Part shown: in pieces, positions 1 to 5,877 of the stretch | Layout: every line of letters starts with the position of its first letter | Numbering within the stretch: the stretch's first letter is position 1 | Origin: Halobacteriales archaeon SW_9_67_24 | Lineage (GTDB): Archaea > Halobacteriota > Halobacteria > Halobacteriales > Halococcaceae | Assembly: GCA_003022685.1 (NCBI GenBank) | Contig: PXSV01000168.1 | Coordinates: 1-10,602 of the forward strand | Direction of reading: 5' to 3' | Length of the DNA stretch: 10,602 bases | Translations under genes and position numbers: made by a program | Notes under the pieces: generated by a model | Seen by the model: only the letters and a program-made list of their open reading frames with translations | Databases searched by the model: none | Told to the model about the DNA's origin: nothing

Positions 1-37
1 ATTCGCGGAACGCGTTGGCTGAGAACCCGAACTTCAT
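1..37 (-). CDS. Partial CDS, N-terminus only; probable sugar-phosphate isomerase/epimerase-like TIM-barrel protein
   Basis: An ATG on the minus strand at 37-35 opens a frame reading MKFGFSANAFRE before the window ends. It overlaps the stop codon of the TatD-like gene in an ATGA arrangement (TGA at 36-34), the usual sign of translational coupling. The short stretch resembles the first beta-strand of xylose-isomerase-like TIM-barrel proteins, which often begin with a Met-Lys-hydrophobic-Gly-Phe-Ser pattern and an Asn-Ala-Phe. In bacterial ebo clusters a TIM-barrel protein of this kind (EboE) accompanies the TatD-like hydrolase, so the assignment is helped by context. Only 12 residues are visible. 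The frame and overlap are seen directly; the family is inference and could be wrong. Confidence 0.5.
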   Translation of the reverse strand, partial: MKFGFSANAFRE

Positions 38-837
38 CGCGGGTCGTACTCGAAGTTCGGTGACCGGTCGAAGAACTCGTAGGGGTTGTCGAAGACGACC
101 TTCTTGACGTCCTCGCGCGGCCAGCCACGATCGAGCATCCTGTCCCGGGCTTTCGGGACCGCGAGCGGGTCGGAGGGGTCCCAGTCGGCGGCGCTGTTGA
201 ACAGCATCTCGTCGGTGCCGTGTTCTTCAAGGAGATCGATGGCTTTCTCGTCGGCGATCTTGCCGGGGTAAAGCGTAAAGCCGACCCAGCAGTCCGTCGT
301 GAGGGAGGTCTCGATCGTCTCGGGGGTGTTGTGATCGATGACGATGCGCTCCTGGGTCACGCCCTCGTCTTCGATGATCTCAATGATTCGCTCGGTGCCT
401 GCGGGTTTGTCCGTGTGTGGCGTGTGGATGATGACGGGCAGTTCGCGCTCCTCTGCCATCCGCAACTGCTCGCGCAAGGCCCACTCCTCGTCGTCAGTTC
501 CCTGGTCGAACCCGATCTCGCCGACGCCGACGACGTTCTCGCGGTCGAGGTACTCGGGAAGCTGCTCCAAAACCTCCTCGGCCATCCCGCGGTAGTTCGC
601 CTCCTTCGGTTCGAGTCCGATCGTCACGTAGTGGTCCATCCCCGCCGCGCGCTCGGCGCGATCGGTCTCGAAGTCGATGATCTGCTCGAAGTAATCGAAA
701 AACGATCCCGCATGCTGTTTGTCGGTGCCGCTCCAGAACGCTGGCTCGATGCAGCACTCGACGCCGGCCCGGCGCGCGCGTCGGTAGTCGTCGGCCGAGC
801 GCGACACCATGTGCATGTGCGGGTCGATGATCTCCAT
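34..837 (-). CDS. TatD-like metal-dependent hydrolase (EboB-like)
   Basis: This 267-aa protein belongs to the TatD/amidohydrolase superfamily of metal-dependent TIM barrels. Visible metal-ligand candidates are the HxH pair at H7/H9 (in DPHMHM), E107 in GEIGFD, H138 and H141 in IIHTPH, H169 in VIDHN, and D218 in NSAADWD. The last segment replaces the ETDxP motif of classical TatD nucleases, so this is a divergent subfamily rather than a housekeeping DNase. The length fits the family (about 260 aa). The start at 837 is supported by a TATA-like box about 30 nt upstream, implying an almost leaderless transcript. The gene overlaps the next minus-strand gene by 4 nt and diverges from the inositol-phosphate synthase pair. 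TatD-like proteins of this sort are part of ebo clusters, linked to precursor traffic. The substrate is unknown. Confidence 0.85.
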   Translation of the reverse strand: MEIIDPHMHMVSRSADDYRRARRAGVECCIEPAFWSGTDKQHAGSFFDYFEQIIDFETDRAERAAGMDHYVTIGLEPKEANYRGMAEEVLEQLPEYLDRENVVGVGEIGFDQGTDDEEWALREQLRMAEERELPVIIHTPHTDKPAGTERIIEIIEDEGVTQERIVIDHNTPETIETSLTTDCWVGFTLYPGKIADEKAIDLLEEHGTDEMLFNSAADWDPSDPLAVPKARDRMLDRGWPREDVKKVVFDNPYEFFDRSPNFEYDPR

Positions 838-862
838 GCCGTCCGTTGTGGGTCGAACGCAC

Positions 863-871
863 TACTATGTA
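863..871 (-). promoter_or_regulatory. Candidate TATA box of the TatD-like gene
   Basis: On the minus strand the sequence reads TACATAGTA, centred about 30 nt upstream of the ATG at 837. An archaeal TATA box lies about 25-28 nt before the transcription start, so the transcript would start within a few bases of the ATG. No Shine-Dalgarno sequence precedes the ATG, which fits a leaderless mRNA. Confidence 0.45.
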
Positions 872-935
872 CTGGTCCCCTCCACCCCCGATCGGTCGTT
901 CCTTCCGCTGAGGACGGGCCGGTTGGCGCGCGGGA

Positions 936-950
936 GTGCGCGAAGCGCAC
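936..950. repeat. Perfect 6-bp inverted repeat with 3-nt loop in a palindrome-rich patch
   Basis: GTGCGC at 936-941 and GCGCAC at 945-950 form a perfect hairpin around GAA. It sits within a patch (about 921-1000) that also has the word GAACGGAGTGAGCAG near 971-985. Words of this style recur in haloarchaeal non-coding DNA. Its function is unknown; it may be a remnant of a palindromic repeat. Confidence 0.5.
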
Positions 951-1086
951 GGCTCGCACGAGGGATGACTGAACGGAGTGAGCAGCGCGAACGAACTGGA
1001 GGAATCGGCTGGGGAGGGGGTGGCTTGCGGGTCTCATTTGCATCGGGACTCGCTGTGAACACGTCGGCGACTATCATCGAGATGAC

Positions 1087-1107
1087 AACGGATCGTCCGA
1101 GTCCGTT
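1087..1107. repeat. Short inverted repeat, possible operator
   Basis: AACGGA at 1087-1092 is the reverse complement of TCCGTT at 1102-1107; TCG (1093-1095) and CGA (1098-1100) extend the match with one unpaired G. The spacing suits a dimeric regulator site for the downstream plus-strand pair, but a chance match is possible. Confidence 0.3.
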
Positions 1108-1274
1108 CGAGTAACAGTAGCAGCGTTTGACGCCTGCACCGCAAAGTAGGTGTGTTCCTGGGCCGTCCTGCCGGTAGATGCAGCGACGGAGCTTCGTGGC
1201 GATCGAAACCCGAGACAGCGAATCGCAGCCGCGACGGGGAAACGAACCCGTGGACGTCCAGCCCAAGCACCCCT

Positions 1275-1281
1275 GGAGGGG
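1275..1281 (+). promoter_or_regulatory. Shine-Dalgarno site that sets the inositol-phosphate synthase start
   Basis: GGAGGGG lies 3-9 nt upstream of the ATG at 1285, with GGAGG ending 5 nt before the start codon. It matches the anti-Shine-Dalgarno end of 16S rRNA and favours this ATG over the in-frame ATG at 1150. Confidence 0.75.
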
Positions 1282-1284
1282 CAC

Positions 1285-2514
1285 ATGAGCACCGGCGTCT
1301 GGCTGGTCGGCGCGCGCGGGAACGTCGCCACCACCGCGATGATCGGTGCGCGCGCGATCGCCCACGGCGCGACCAGTACGGACGGGATGGTCACCGAACG
1401 CCCACCCCTCACGAACCTCGACCTCCCGACGGTCGAGTCGTTGGTCTTCGGCGGTCACGACATCCAGGCCGGCAGCGTCGTCGACACCGCCGAGCGCCTC
1501 CACGAGCACAACGGCGTTCCCGGCCGGGACGCCCTCGACGCGGTCCGCGAGGACCTCGCCGCGATCGACGACCGGATCGTGACCGGGACCGCGCGCAACT
1601 GCGGGCGTACCGTCGCCGACCTCGCCGACGATGCGGCGTTCGACGACGAGACACTCTCGTTGCGGGATCTCACCGACCGCATTCGGGACGATTACGCCGC
1701 GTTCCGCGAAAGCGAAGATCTCGATCGGATCGTGGTAGTGAACGTTGCTTCTTCGGAACCGATGCCCACCGATCCCGGCCAGTACGACTCGATCGAAGCG
1801 ATCGAGGCGGCGCTCGACGCCGACGATCCCGACGACCCACTGCCGGCGAGCGCGCTCTACGCCTACGCCGCCCTCAGTGAGGGCCACCCGTTCGTGAACT
1901 TCACCCCGAACGCCGCGAACGCGCTCGGCGGGATTCGGGACCTCGCCGAGCGCGAGAGCGTCCCCCACATGGGCCGGGACGGCAAAACCGGCGAGACCCT
2001 CCTGAAGAGCGCGCTCGCCCCGATGTTCGCCGGCCGCAATCTCCGCGTGGTGTCCTGGGAGGGCCACAACATCCTCGGGAACCGCGACGGCGAGGTGCTG
2101 GAGGACGAGGACAACGAGGCGGGCAAGCTCCAGAGCAAGGGCGGCGTGCTCGACGGCATCCTCGATTACGACACCCACAATCGGGTCCGGATCGACTACA
2201 CGCCCGCGCTCGGCGACTGGAAGACCGCGTGGGACGACATCCGCTTTCAGGGCTTTCTCGACACGCAGATGAAGGTCCAGTTCACGTGGGAAGGGTCCGA
2301 CTCGGCGCTCGCCGCGCCGCTGGTGCTCGATCTCGTCCGGTTGCTCGCCCACGCCGACGCACAGGACGAAGGCGGGCTCCAGCCCCACCTCGCTTCCTTC
2401 TTCAAGGACCCGCTCGGCGTCGACGAACACGACCTCTCGCGGCAGTTCGACCGACTCTATGAGTACGCCGACCGGCACGCCGCCGAGAAGGGCGGAGCGG
2501 GGGACGGATCGTGA
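1285..2514 (+). CDS. ino1: Myo-inositol-1(3)-phosphate synthase family protein
   Basis: This 409-aa protein belongs to the NAD-dependent inositol-phosphate synthase family, which converts glucose 6-phosphate to inositol phosphate. The N-terminal Rossmann segment has GARGNVA at residues 9-15. The catalytic half has PNAANALGG near 208, GKTGETL with K234, HNILGNRDGEVL at 261-272, K281 and K285 spaced four apart, DWKTAWD with K313, and SDSALAAPLVLDL at 338-350. The four lysines and their spacing match the active-site lysines of yeast Ino1 (K274, K369/K373, K412), so activity is plausible. The start follows a strong Shine-Dalgarno site. The stop overlaps the GTG of the next gene by 4 nt, so the two are probably co-translated. 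The family makes headgroups for inositol lipids; here the neighbours suggest a role in an ebo-like pathway instead, which is inference. Confidence 0.88.
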   Translation: MSTGVWLVGARGNVATTAMIGARAIAHGATSTDGMVTERPPLTNLDLPTVESLVFGGHDIQAGSVVDTAERLHEHNGVPGRDALDAVREDLAAIDDRIVTGTARNCGRTVADLADDAAFDDETLSLRDLTDRIRDDYAAFRESEDLDRIVVVNVASSEPMPTDPGQYDSIEAIEAALDADDPDDPLPASALYAYAALSEGHPFVNFTPNAANALGGIRDLAERESVPHMGRDGKTGETLLKSALAPMFAGRNLRVVSWEGHNILGNRDGEVLEDEDNEAGKLQSKGGVLDGILDYDTHNRVRIDYTPALGDWKTAWDDIRFQGFLDTQMKVQFTWEGSDSALAAPLVLDLVRLLAHADAQDEGGLQPHLASFFKDPLGVDEHDLSRQFDRLYEYADRHAAEKGGAGDGS

Positions 2515-3872
2515 GCGACGCCGCGAGTACAGCCACCGCGGGCCGGGCGATCGTGCTCGACGTCGTCGGGCTCGAACCAGGCCACCTCGATCGGGGACTC
2601 GCGCCGAACATCGCCGATCTCGTTGGCGAACCGGCCCGGGCGACGCTCGAACCACCGTTCCCGTCGGTCACGCTTCCGGTGCAGACCACGCTCGCGACCG
2701 GCCGCTCGCCCGCATCCCACGGCGACGTCTCCAGCGGCGAATACGATCGGGCGAACGACGCGGTCGCGTTCTGGGAGCGCGAGCGATCGGACCGCGACCG
2801 GCTCTGGGAGACCGCTCATGAGGCCGGCCTCGCGACGGGTGTGTTCTGCTTCCAGCATCTCATCGGGACGACCGCCGACGTCGCGCTCACGCCCTCGCCG
2901 ATCGAGGACGAGGACAACAACATTCTGGAGATGAACTGCTGGACTAATCCCGACGACTTTTACGACGATCTGCAGGAAGAACTCGGCCACTTCCCGCTGC
3001 ACACCTACTGGGGACCAGGCGCGAACGAGGAATCCTCGACGTGGATTCTCGACGCCGCGAGCGAGGCGATCGAGCGTTACGATCCCGATCTCCTGTGGAT
3101 CTACGTTCCCCACCTCGATTACGACGGTCTCCGGCACGGTGCCAGCGACGAACTCGACGACGCTATCGGGGTGGTCGATGCCCTTGTCGGCGAGTTCATC
3201 GACGGTCTTCGGGGCGACGATCGCTGGCACGAAACCGTCGTGAACGTCGTCAGCGAGTACGGCTTTCACGACGTGGACACCCCAGTCTTCCCGAACCGTG
3301 CGCTCCGCGACGCCGGGCTGCTTTCGGTGATGGACGACGGCGAGGGTGGCGAGGAGGTCGATCTCCAGTCCTCCGAAGCGTTCGCGATGGTCGACCACCA
3401 GGTGACCCACGTCTACGCCGACGGGAACGCGATCGGCGACGCCCACGAGGTGCTCGCCCCGCTCGCGGGCGTCGAGCGCGTGCTCGGCGACGAGGGAAAG
3501 GCCGAGTACGGCGTCGACCACCCGAATGCGGGCGACCTGGTACTCGTGGCGGAGCCGTCGGCGTGGTTCCAGTACTACTGGTGGCACGAGGACGGGGACG
3601 CGCCGTACTACGCGACCGACATGGACATCCACGCCAAACCCGGCTTCGATCCCTGTGAACTCTTCTTCGGCGACAGCGGCCTCGCGTCGCTCGATCCCAC
3701 GCTCGTCGGGGGATCGCACGGCCGCACGGACTGCGAGGGGTTCTACGGCCTCGGCGGTCCGGCCGCTCCCGCGTCGCTCCCCGAACGGGTGGACGCCCGG
3801 ACGGTCGCGCCGACGCTCACTGAGCTCCTCGGCGTCGACGTGGCGATGGAGTTCGAACTCGACCCGCTCTGA
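2511..3872 (+). CDS. Type I phosphodiesterase/nucleotide pyrophosphatase-like protein (EboF-like)
   Basis: This 453-aa protein has the alkaline-phosphatase-superfamily fold of nucleotide pyrophosphatases/phosphodiesterases. D17 (IVLDVVG) fits the first metal ligand. T54 in FPSVTLPVQTTLATG aligns with the catalytic threonine. D205 and H209 in DGLRH fit the second Asp/His pair, and H403 in GGSHG fits the C-terminal His. The usual SDHG metal motif is SEYG here (E249, Y250), so one zinc site is altered. PNRALRDAGLL follows, a block I associate with this subfamily. The GTG start overlaps the synthase stop (GTGA), arguing for coupled expression with the inositol-phosphate synthase. No signal peptide or membrane segment is visible, so it is probably cytoplasmic. 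EboF of bacterial ebo clusters is of this family. The substrate is unknown. Confidence 0.83.
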   Translation: MSDAASTATAGRAIVLDVVGLEPGHLDRGLAPNIADLVGEPARATLEPPFPSVTLPVQTTLATGRSPASHGDVSSGEYDRANDAVAFWERERSDRDRLWETAHEAGLATGVFCFQHLIGTTADVALTPSPIEDEDNNILEMNCWTNPDDFYDDLQEELGHFPLHTYWGPGANEESSTWILDAASEAIERYDPDLLWIYVPHLDYDGLRHGASDELDDAIGVVDALVGEFIDGLRGDDRWHETVVNVVSEYGFHDVDTPVFPNRALRDAGLLSVMDDGEGGEEVDLQSSEAFAMVDHQVTHVYADGNAIGDAHEVLAPLAGVERVLGDEGKAEYGVDHPNAGDLVLVAEPSAWFQYYWWHEDGDAPYYATDMDIHAKPGFDPCELFFGDSGLASLDPTLVGGSHGRTDCEGFYGLGGPAAPASLPERVDARTVAPTLTELLGVDVAMEFELDPL

Positions 3873-3890
3873 TCGACGATCCGGCGAGCG

Positions 3891-4409
3891 CTATCGTCCC
3901 CATTCCCACCACGGCGGCAGCGCTGCGACTCGCGCGGCGATCCGCGGGAACGCCCACACTGAACCGCCAGCGACCGCGACGGCGAACGCGGCCGAGCCGA
4001 GCGTCGACCCTGTGAAGAGGGCGATCGCCGCACCGCCGTAGGCCGCGATCAGGACGGTGAGATTGTGTGAAATGGCGCGCGCGACGAGCAGCCGGGCCGT
4101 CATCGGCGGCCACGCGAGCGACGTCCATCCGGCACGGACCGTGCCGATGGCGACTGCAGCCGTCACGAGCGCGACGATCGCGGCGAACTTCACCGCGGCG
4201 TTGGCCGACGCGTCGAGCAGGCTCAGCAGCGCCGGTAATGCGAGCACCGCGACCTCCGCACAGCCGAAGAAGACGCCCTCGATCCACCGCTCGGCCCCCA
4301 CCTTTTCGGTGTTTCGCGGGCCGGCCTTGCGCCGTTCGGTAGTGTGATCAGATCCCCTGTTCGGCGACACTGCCGCCGATTCGCACCGACAACTGATACT
4401 TGTTGTCAT
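3891..4409 (-). CDS. Four-helix membrane protein of unknown function
   Basis: This 172-aa protein is not recognised. About 40 polar, Arg-rich N-terminal residues precede four probable membrane helices near residues 44-65, 71-92, 115-135 and 138-156. A short PP/Trp-rich tail (LPPWWEWGR) ends it. Charged and small residues between helices 2 and 3 (TVRAGWTSLAWPPMTARLLVARA) suggest a cytoplasmic loop. The ATG at 4409 is preceded by a TATA-like AAATAC about 27 nt upstream and lacks a Shine-Dalgarno site, which fits a leaderless mRNA. A GTG at codon 37 is an alternative start that would remove the odd polar N-terminus. The gene converges on the phosphodiesterase gene with an 18-nt gap. Its start codon overlaps the outer arm of a large inverted repeat. 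Membership in the neighbouring ebo-like module is not established. Confidence 0.65.
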   Translation of the reverse strand: MTTSISCRCESAAVSPNRGSDHTTERRKAGPRNTEKVGAERWIEGVFFGCAEVAVLALPALLSLLDASANAAVKFAAIVALVTAAVAIGTVRAGWTSLAWPPMTARLLVARAISHNLTVLIAAYGGAAIALFTGSTLGSAAFAVAVAGGSVWAFPRIAARVAALPPWWEWGR

Positions 4410-4488
4410 AGGGTCGGTTGTCAGTCCTTGCTGTATTTCGCCGACACGGGGTCGGCGAATACCGGTAAACGGTTACAACCGACCCTAT
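4408..4488. repeat. 81-bp nested, co-centred inverted repeat
   Basis: The outer arms are 14 bp and perfect: ATAGGGTCGGTTGT at 4408-4421 and its reverse complement at 4475-4488. An inner 9-bp perfect stem, TTCGCCGAC at 4437-4445 with GTCGGCGAA at 4451-4459, encloses a 5-nt loop. Both pairs share the same centre (4448), and about half of the sequence between the arms can also pair, counting G-T pairs. It lies between gfcR and the downstream membrane-protein gene. The left outer arm covers two bases of the membrane gene's start codon, and the inner stem abuts its TATA-like box. It may be an operator, a degenerate palindromic element, or a terminator/attenuator for gfcR. No convincing target-site duplication flanks it. 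Confidence 0.8.
4433..4438 (-). promoter_or_regulatory. Candidate TATA box of the membrane-protein gene
   Basis: The minus strand reads AAATAC, centred about 27 nt upstream of the ATG at 4409, the spacing expected of a leaderless haloarchaeal gene. It overlaps the inner stem of the inverted repeat by two bases, so a protein bound to the repeat could block promoter recognition. Confidence 0.45.
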
Positions 4489-4539
4489 CACTGTGGGCAC
4501 GCGCCTCCGACGGCGGCCAGCGGGTCGTGGCGGGCCCCC

Positions 4540-5178
4540 TTATCCTTCCTGGCCGACCCGGATGACCTGGAGCAGTGATTCGACCGGCACGCCCTCCAGT
4601 TCCCCGACGCCGCGCTTGTCGACGAGCACGGCACAGGAGATCGGTGTGCCGCCCTCCTCGGTAATGGCGTCGATCGTCTCGGTCATCGTGGTGCCGCTCG
4701 TGATCGTATCGTCGACCACGTAACACTCGCGGTCGCGGATCCCCGCGAAGTTCCGCGAGAACGTGCCGCTGAGATCGTCGATGTCGCCCTCCTCCCACTG
4801 GTGTTTCCGGGGGGCATACGTCGCGAGGTCGGCGTCGAGTTCGAACGCCACCGTGGTCGCGAGCGGCGTGCCGGCCTTCTCGATCCCGACCACGAGGTCG
4901 ATGTCCTCGCCGTCGTCGGTCCCTCCGAGCAGGTCCGCCATCGCGCGCCCGACGTACGAGAGTCTCGTGCTGTCGCGCCCGAGCGCGCTCCAGTCGACGT
5001 GGATGTCTTCGAGCGCGTCGCTCGGCGTGGGTTCGCGGGTCGCGGTGCCGCCGCCGCGTTCGACGAGCCAGCTCGCGGTCTCCCGCGAGACGTTGAGTTC
5101 GTCGGCGATCTCGCCGTTCGAGAGGCCCTGGTCTGTCAGTTCGTTCGCGCTCCCGATCAGGTCGTCGACGTTCTTCAT
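4540..5178 (-). CDS. gfcR: GfcR-type transcriptional regulator (HTH plus phosphoribosyltransferase fold)
   Basis: This 212-aa protein has an N-terminal helix-turn-helix at about residues 18-40 (LSNGEIADELNVSRETASWL) joined to a type I phosphoribosyltransferase domain. The PRPP-binding loop is clear at 154-164 (VVDDTITSGTT). It resembles orotate phosphoribosyltransferase-like proteins that in Haloferax volcanii proved to be GfcR, an activator of glucose/fructose catabolism genes. PRTase-fold regulators usually sense phosphoribosyl or sugar-phosphate ligands; the ligand here is inferred. The length is that of the family. The ATG at 5178 has a TATA-like TATTAC 26 nt upstream and no Shine-Dalgarno site, so the mRNA is probably leaderless. 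It is a stand-alone gene: the upstream gene is 71 nt away, and the 81-bp inverted repeat lies downstream. Family identification is strong; regulon and ligand cannot be read from this window. Confidence 0.9.
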   Translation of the reverse strand: MKNVDDLIGSANELTDQGLSNGEIADELNVSRETASWLVERGGGTATREPTPSDALEDIHVDWSALGRDSTRLSYVGRAMADLLGGTDDGEDIDLVVGIEKAGTPLATTVAFELDADLATYAPRKHQWEEGDIDDLSGTFSRNFAGIRDRECYVVDDTITSGTTMTETIDAITEEGGTPISCAVLVDKRGVGELEGVPVESLLQVIRVGQEG

Positions 5179-5200
5179 TGCTGGAGGTTGCGCCCGGCCT

Positions 5201-5206
5201 GTAATA
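5201..5206 (-). promoter_or_regulatory. Candidate TATA box of gfcR
   Basis: The minus strand reads TATTAC, centred about 25 nt upstream of the gfcR ATG. With no Shine-Dalgarno sequence near the start, this predicts transcription beginning at or next to the ATG. Confidence 0.45.
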
Positions 5207-5249
5207 GGTGTGTTGTCGTCGGGCCGCTCCGTGACGCGCGACGCGGCGG

Positions 5250-5660
5250 TCAGTGCGTGCGCCGTCGCCGGCCACCGTCGCCGATGGGCTCGTCGGCTCG
5301 CATCGGCGTCGCGCCGTCACACCGATCCGCGCCGGCGGCGACGACGTCGAGCGTGAGCGCGTCGGCCGAGCCGCTCCGCCGCACGCTCTCGCTGGCGTGT
5401 TCCATGCACGAGAACAGCGTGTCGGCCGCGGCTCCACGCGAGGCCACGTACCCGATCGATCGTTCGTTCACCGTCTCCCCGGCGTGTTCCCGACACGTCA
5501 CTTCCCAGCCGCCACCGATGTCGAACGACGGCGGGTTCGAACCGTCGGTTTTCGTTGCCACTACTTCGAACTCGTCGTACGCGAACACGAGTTCGTCGTC
5601 CCCGGCGCGTTTGCACACCCACCCGCACGGTGGCTGTACGTCTTCGGATAGTGGACTCAT
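5250..5660 (-). CDS. Small hypothetical protein
   Basis: I do not recognise this 136-aa protein. It is soluble and acidic for most of its length, with aromatic/hydrophobic strands (ELVFAYDEFEVVATKT) and a central WEVTCREH. Five cysteines occur at residues 12, 16, 56, 85 and 114; C12 and C16 form a CxxxC. The last 25 residues are low-complexity and end in a basic RRRRTH. The ATG at 5660 is preceded by GGAGG with a 4-nt spacer and, further upstream, by a good TATA-like box. The overlapping plus-strand frame is Arg/Ser-rich, so this minus-strand frame is the coding one. It lies 71 nt upstream of gfcR on the same strand. The cysteines could bind metal or form a redox pair, but no known zinc-finger pattern is complete. 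Confidence 0.65.
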   Translation of the reverse strand: MSPLSEDVQPPCGWVCKRAGDDELVFAYDEFEVVATKTDGSNPPSFDIGGGWEVTCREHAGETVNERSIGYVASRGAAADTLFSCMEHASESVRRSGSADALTLDVVAAGADRCDGATPMRADEPIGDGGRRRRTH

Positions 5661-5664
5661 GGCT

Positions 5665-5669
5665 CCTCC
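5665..5669 (-). promoter_or_regulatory. Shine-Dalgarno site of the small hypothetical gene
   Basis: The minus strand reads GGAGG four bases upstream of the ATG at 5660, within a longer GGGGAGGAGCC. It confirms the start and marks this as a leadered gene, unlike its leaderless neighbours. Confidence 0.7.
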
Positions 5670-5724
5670 CCGGCTTGGGAAACGAGCAATACCTGCCTCG
5701 GGGTTGTGCTTGCGGTTGCCAGCG

Positions 5725-5734
5725 TACTATATGG
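5725..5734 (-). promoter_or_regulatory. Candidate TATA box of the small hypothetical gene
   Basis: CCATATAGTA on the minus strand is the most TATA-like sequence in the 217-nt gap 5661-5877. Transcription would start near 5705, giving a leader of about 45 nt that contains the Shine-Dalgarno site. I see nothing else in this gap that I can support. Confidence 0.5.
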
Positions 5735-5877
5735 ACTCCCGTCGCCGATGTCACCGTCGTCGGCGTCCGGACCGGCGCTCGCTGGCGATCCGTGTTCTCC
5801 GTCGCCGTGGATCGGTATCGGGCCGCTCGGGGACGCTCGTGGCCGTTCGCGGGCCGTCCGCCGGGCGCGCCGAACCG

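Larger units (their letters stand above)
838..1284. other. 447-nt divergent intergenic region without a convincing gene
   Basis: This stretch separates the divergent TatD-like and inositol-phosphate synthase genes. Open frames crossing it are Arg/Ser-rich and lack the acidic composition of the neighbours, so I do not call a gene. It holds the TATA box of the TatD-like gene near 867, a GC-rich patch at about 921-1000 with short palindromic words, an inverted repeat at 1087-1107 and the Shine-Dalgarno site of the synthase at 1275-1281. I see no convincing TATA box for the plus-strand pair; ACTATCAT near 1069-1076 is a weak candidate and would imply a leader of roughly 185 nt. Confidence 0.6.

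Noticed and set aside
1200..1265. tRNA-like sequence before the inositol-phosphate synthase gene
   Set aside because: There is no T-loop GTTCGANNC motif in the right place and no cloverleaf can be drawn.
1150..1284. Upstream extension of the inositol-phosphate synthase by 45 codons
   Set aside because: The extra residues are Arg-rich and lack similarity to the Rossmann N-terminus, and the strong Shine-Dalgarno site is placed for the ATG at 1285.
865..2655. 596-residue open frame on the minus strand
   Set aside because: It mirrors the inositol-phosphate synthase gene, has an Arg/Val/Gly-rich composition and no known motif. The plus-strand gene has conserved catalytic lysines and a Shine-Dalgarno site.
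2457..3719. 420-residue open frame on the minus strand
   Set aside because: It is the antisense shadow of the phosphodiesterase gene; composition is atypical and there are no family motifs.
3873..3890. Bidirectional terminator between the convergent phosphodiesterase and membrane-protein genes
   Set aside because: The 18-nt gap has no T-run or clear hairpin.
4408..4488. Complete insertion sequence or MITE
   Set aside because: No transposase is present and no clear target-site duplication flanks the 14-bp arms, so it is reported only as an inverted repeat.
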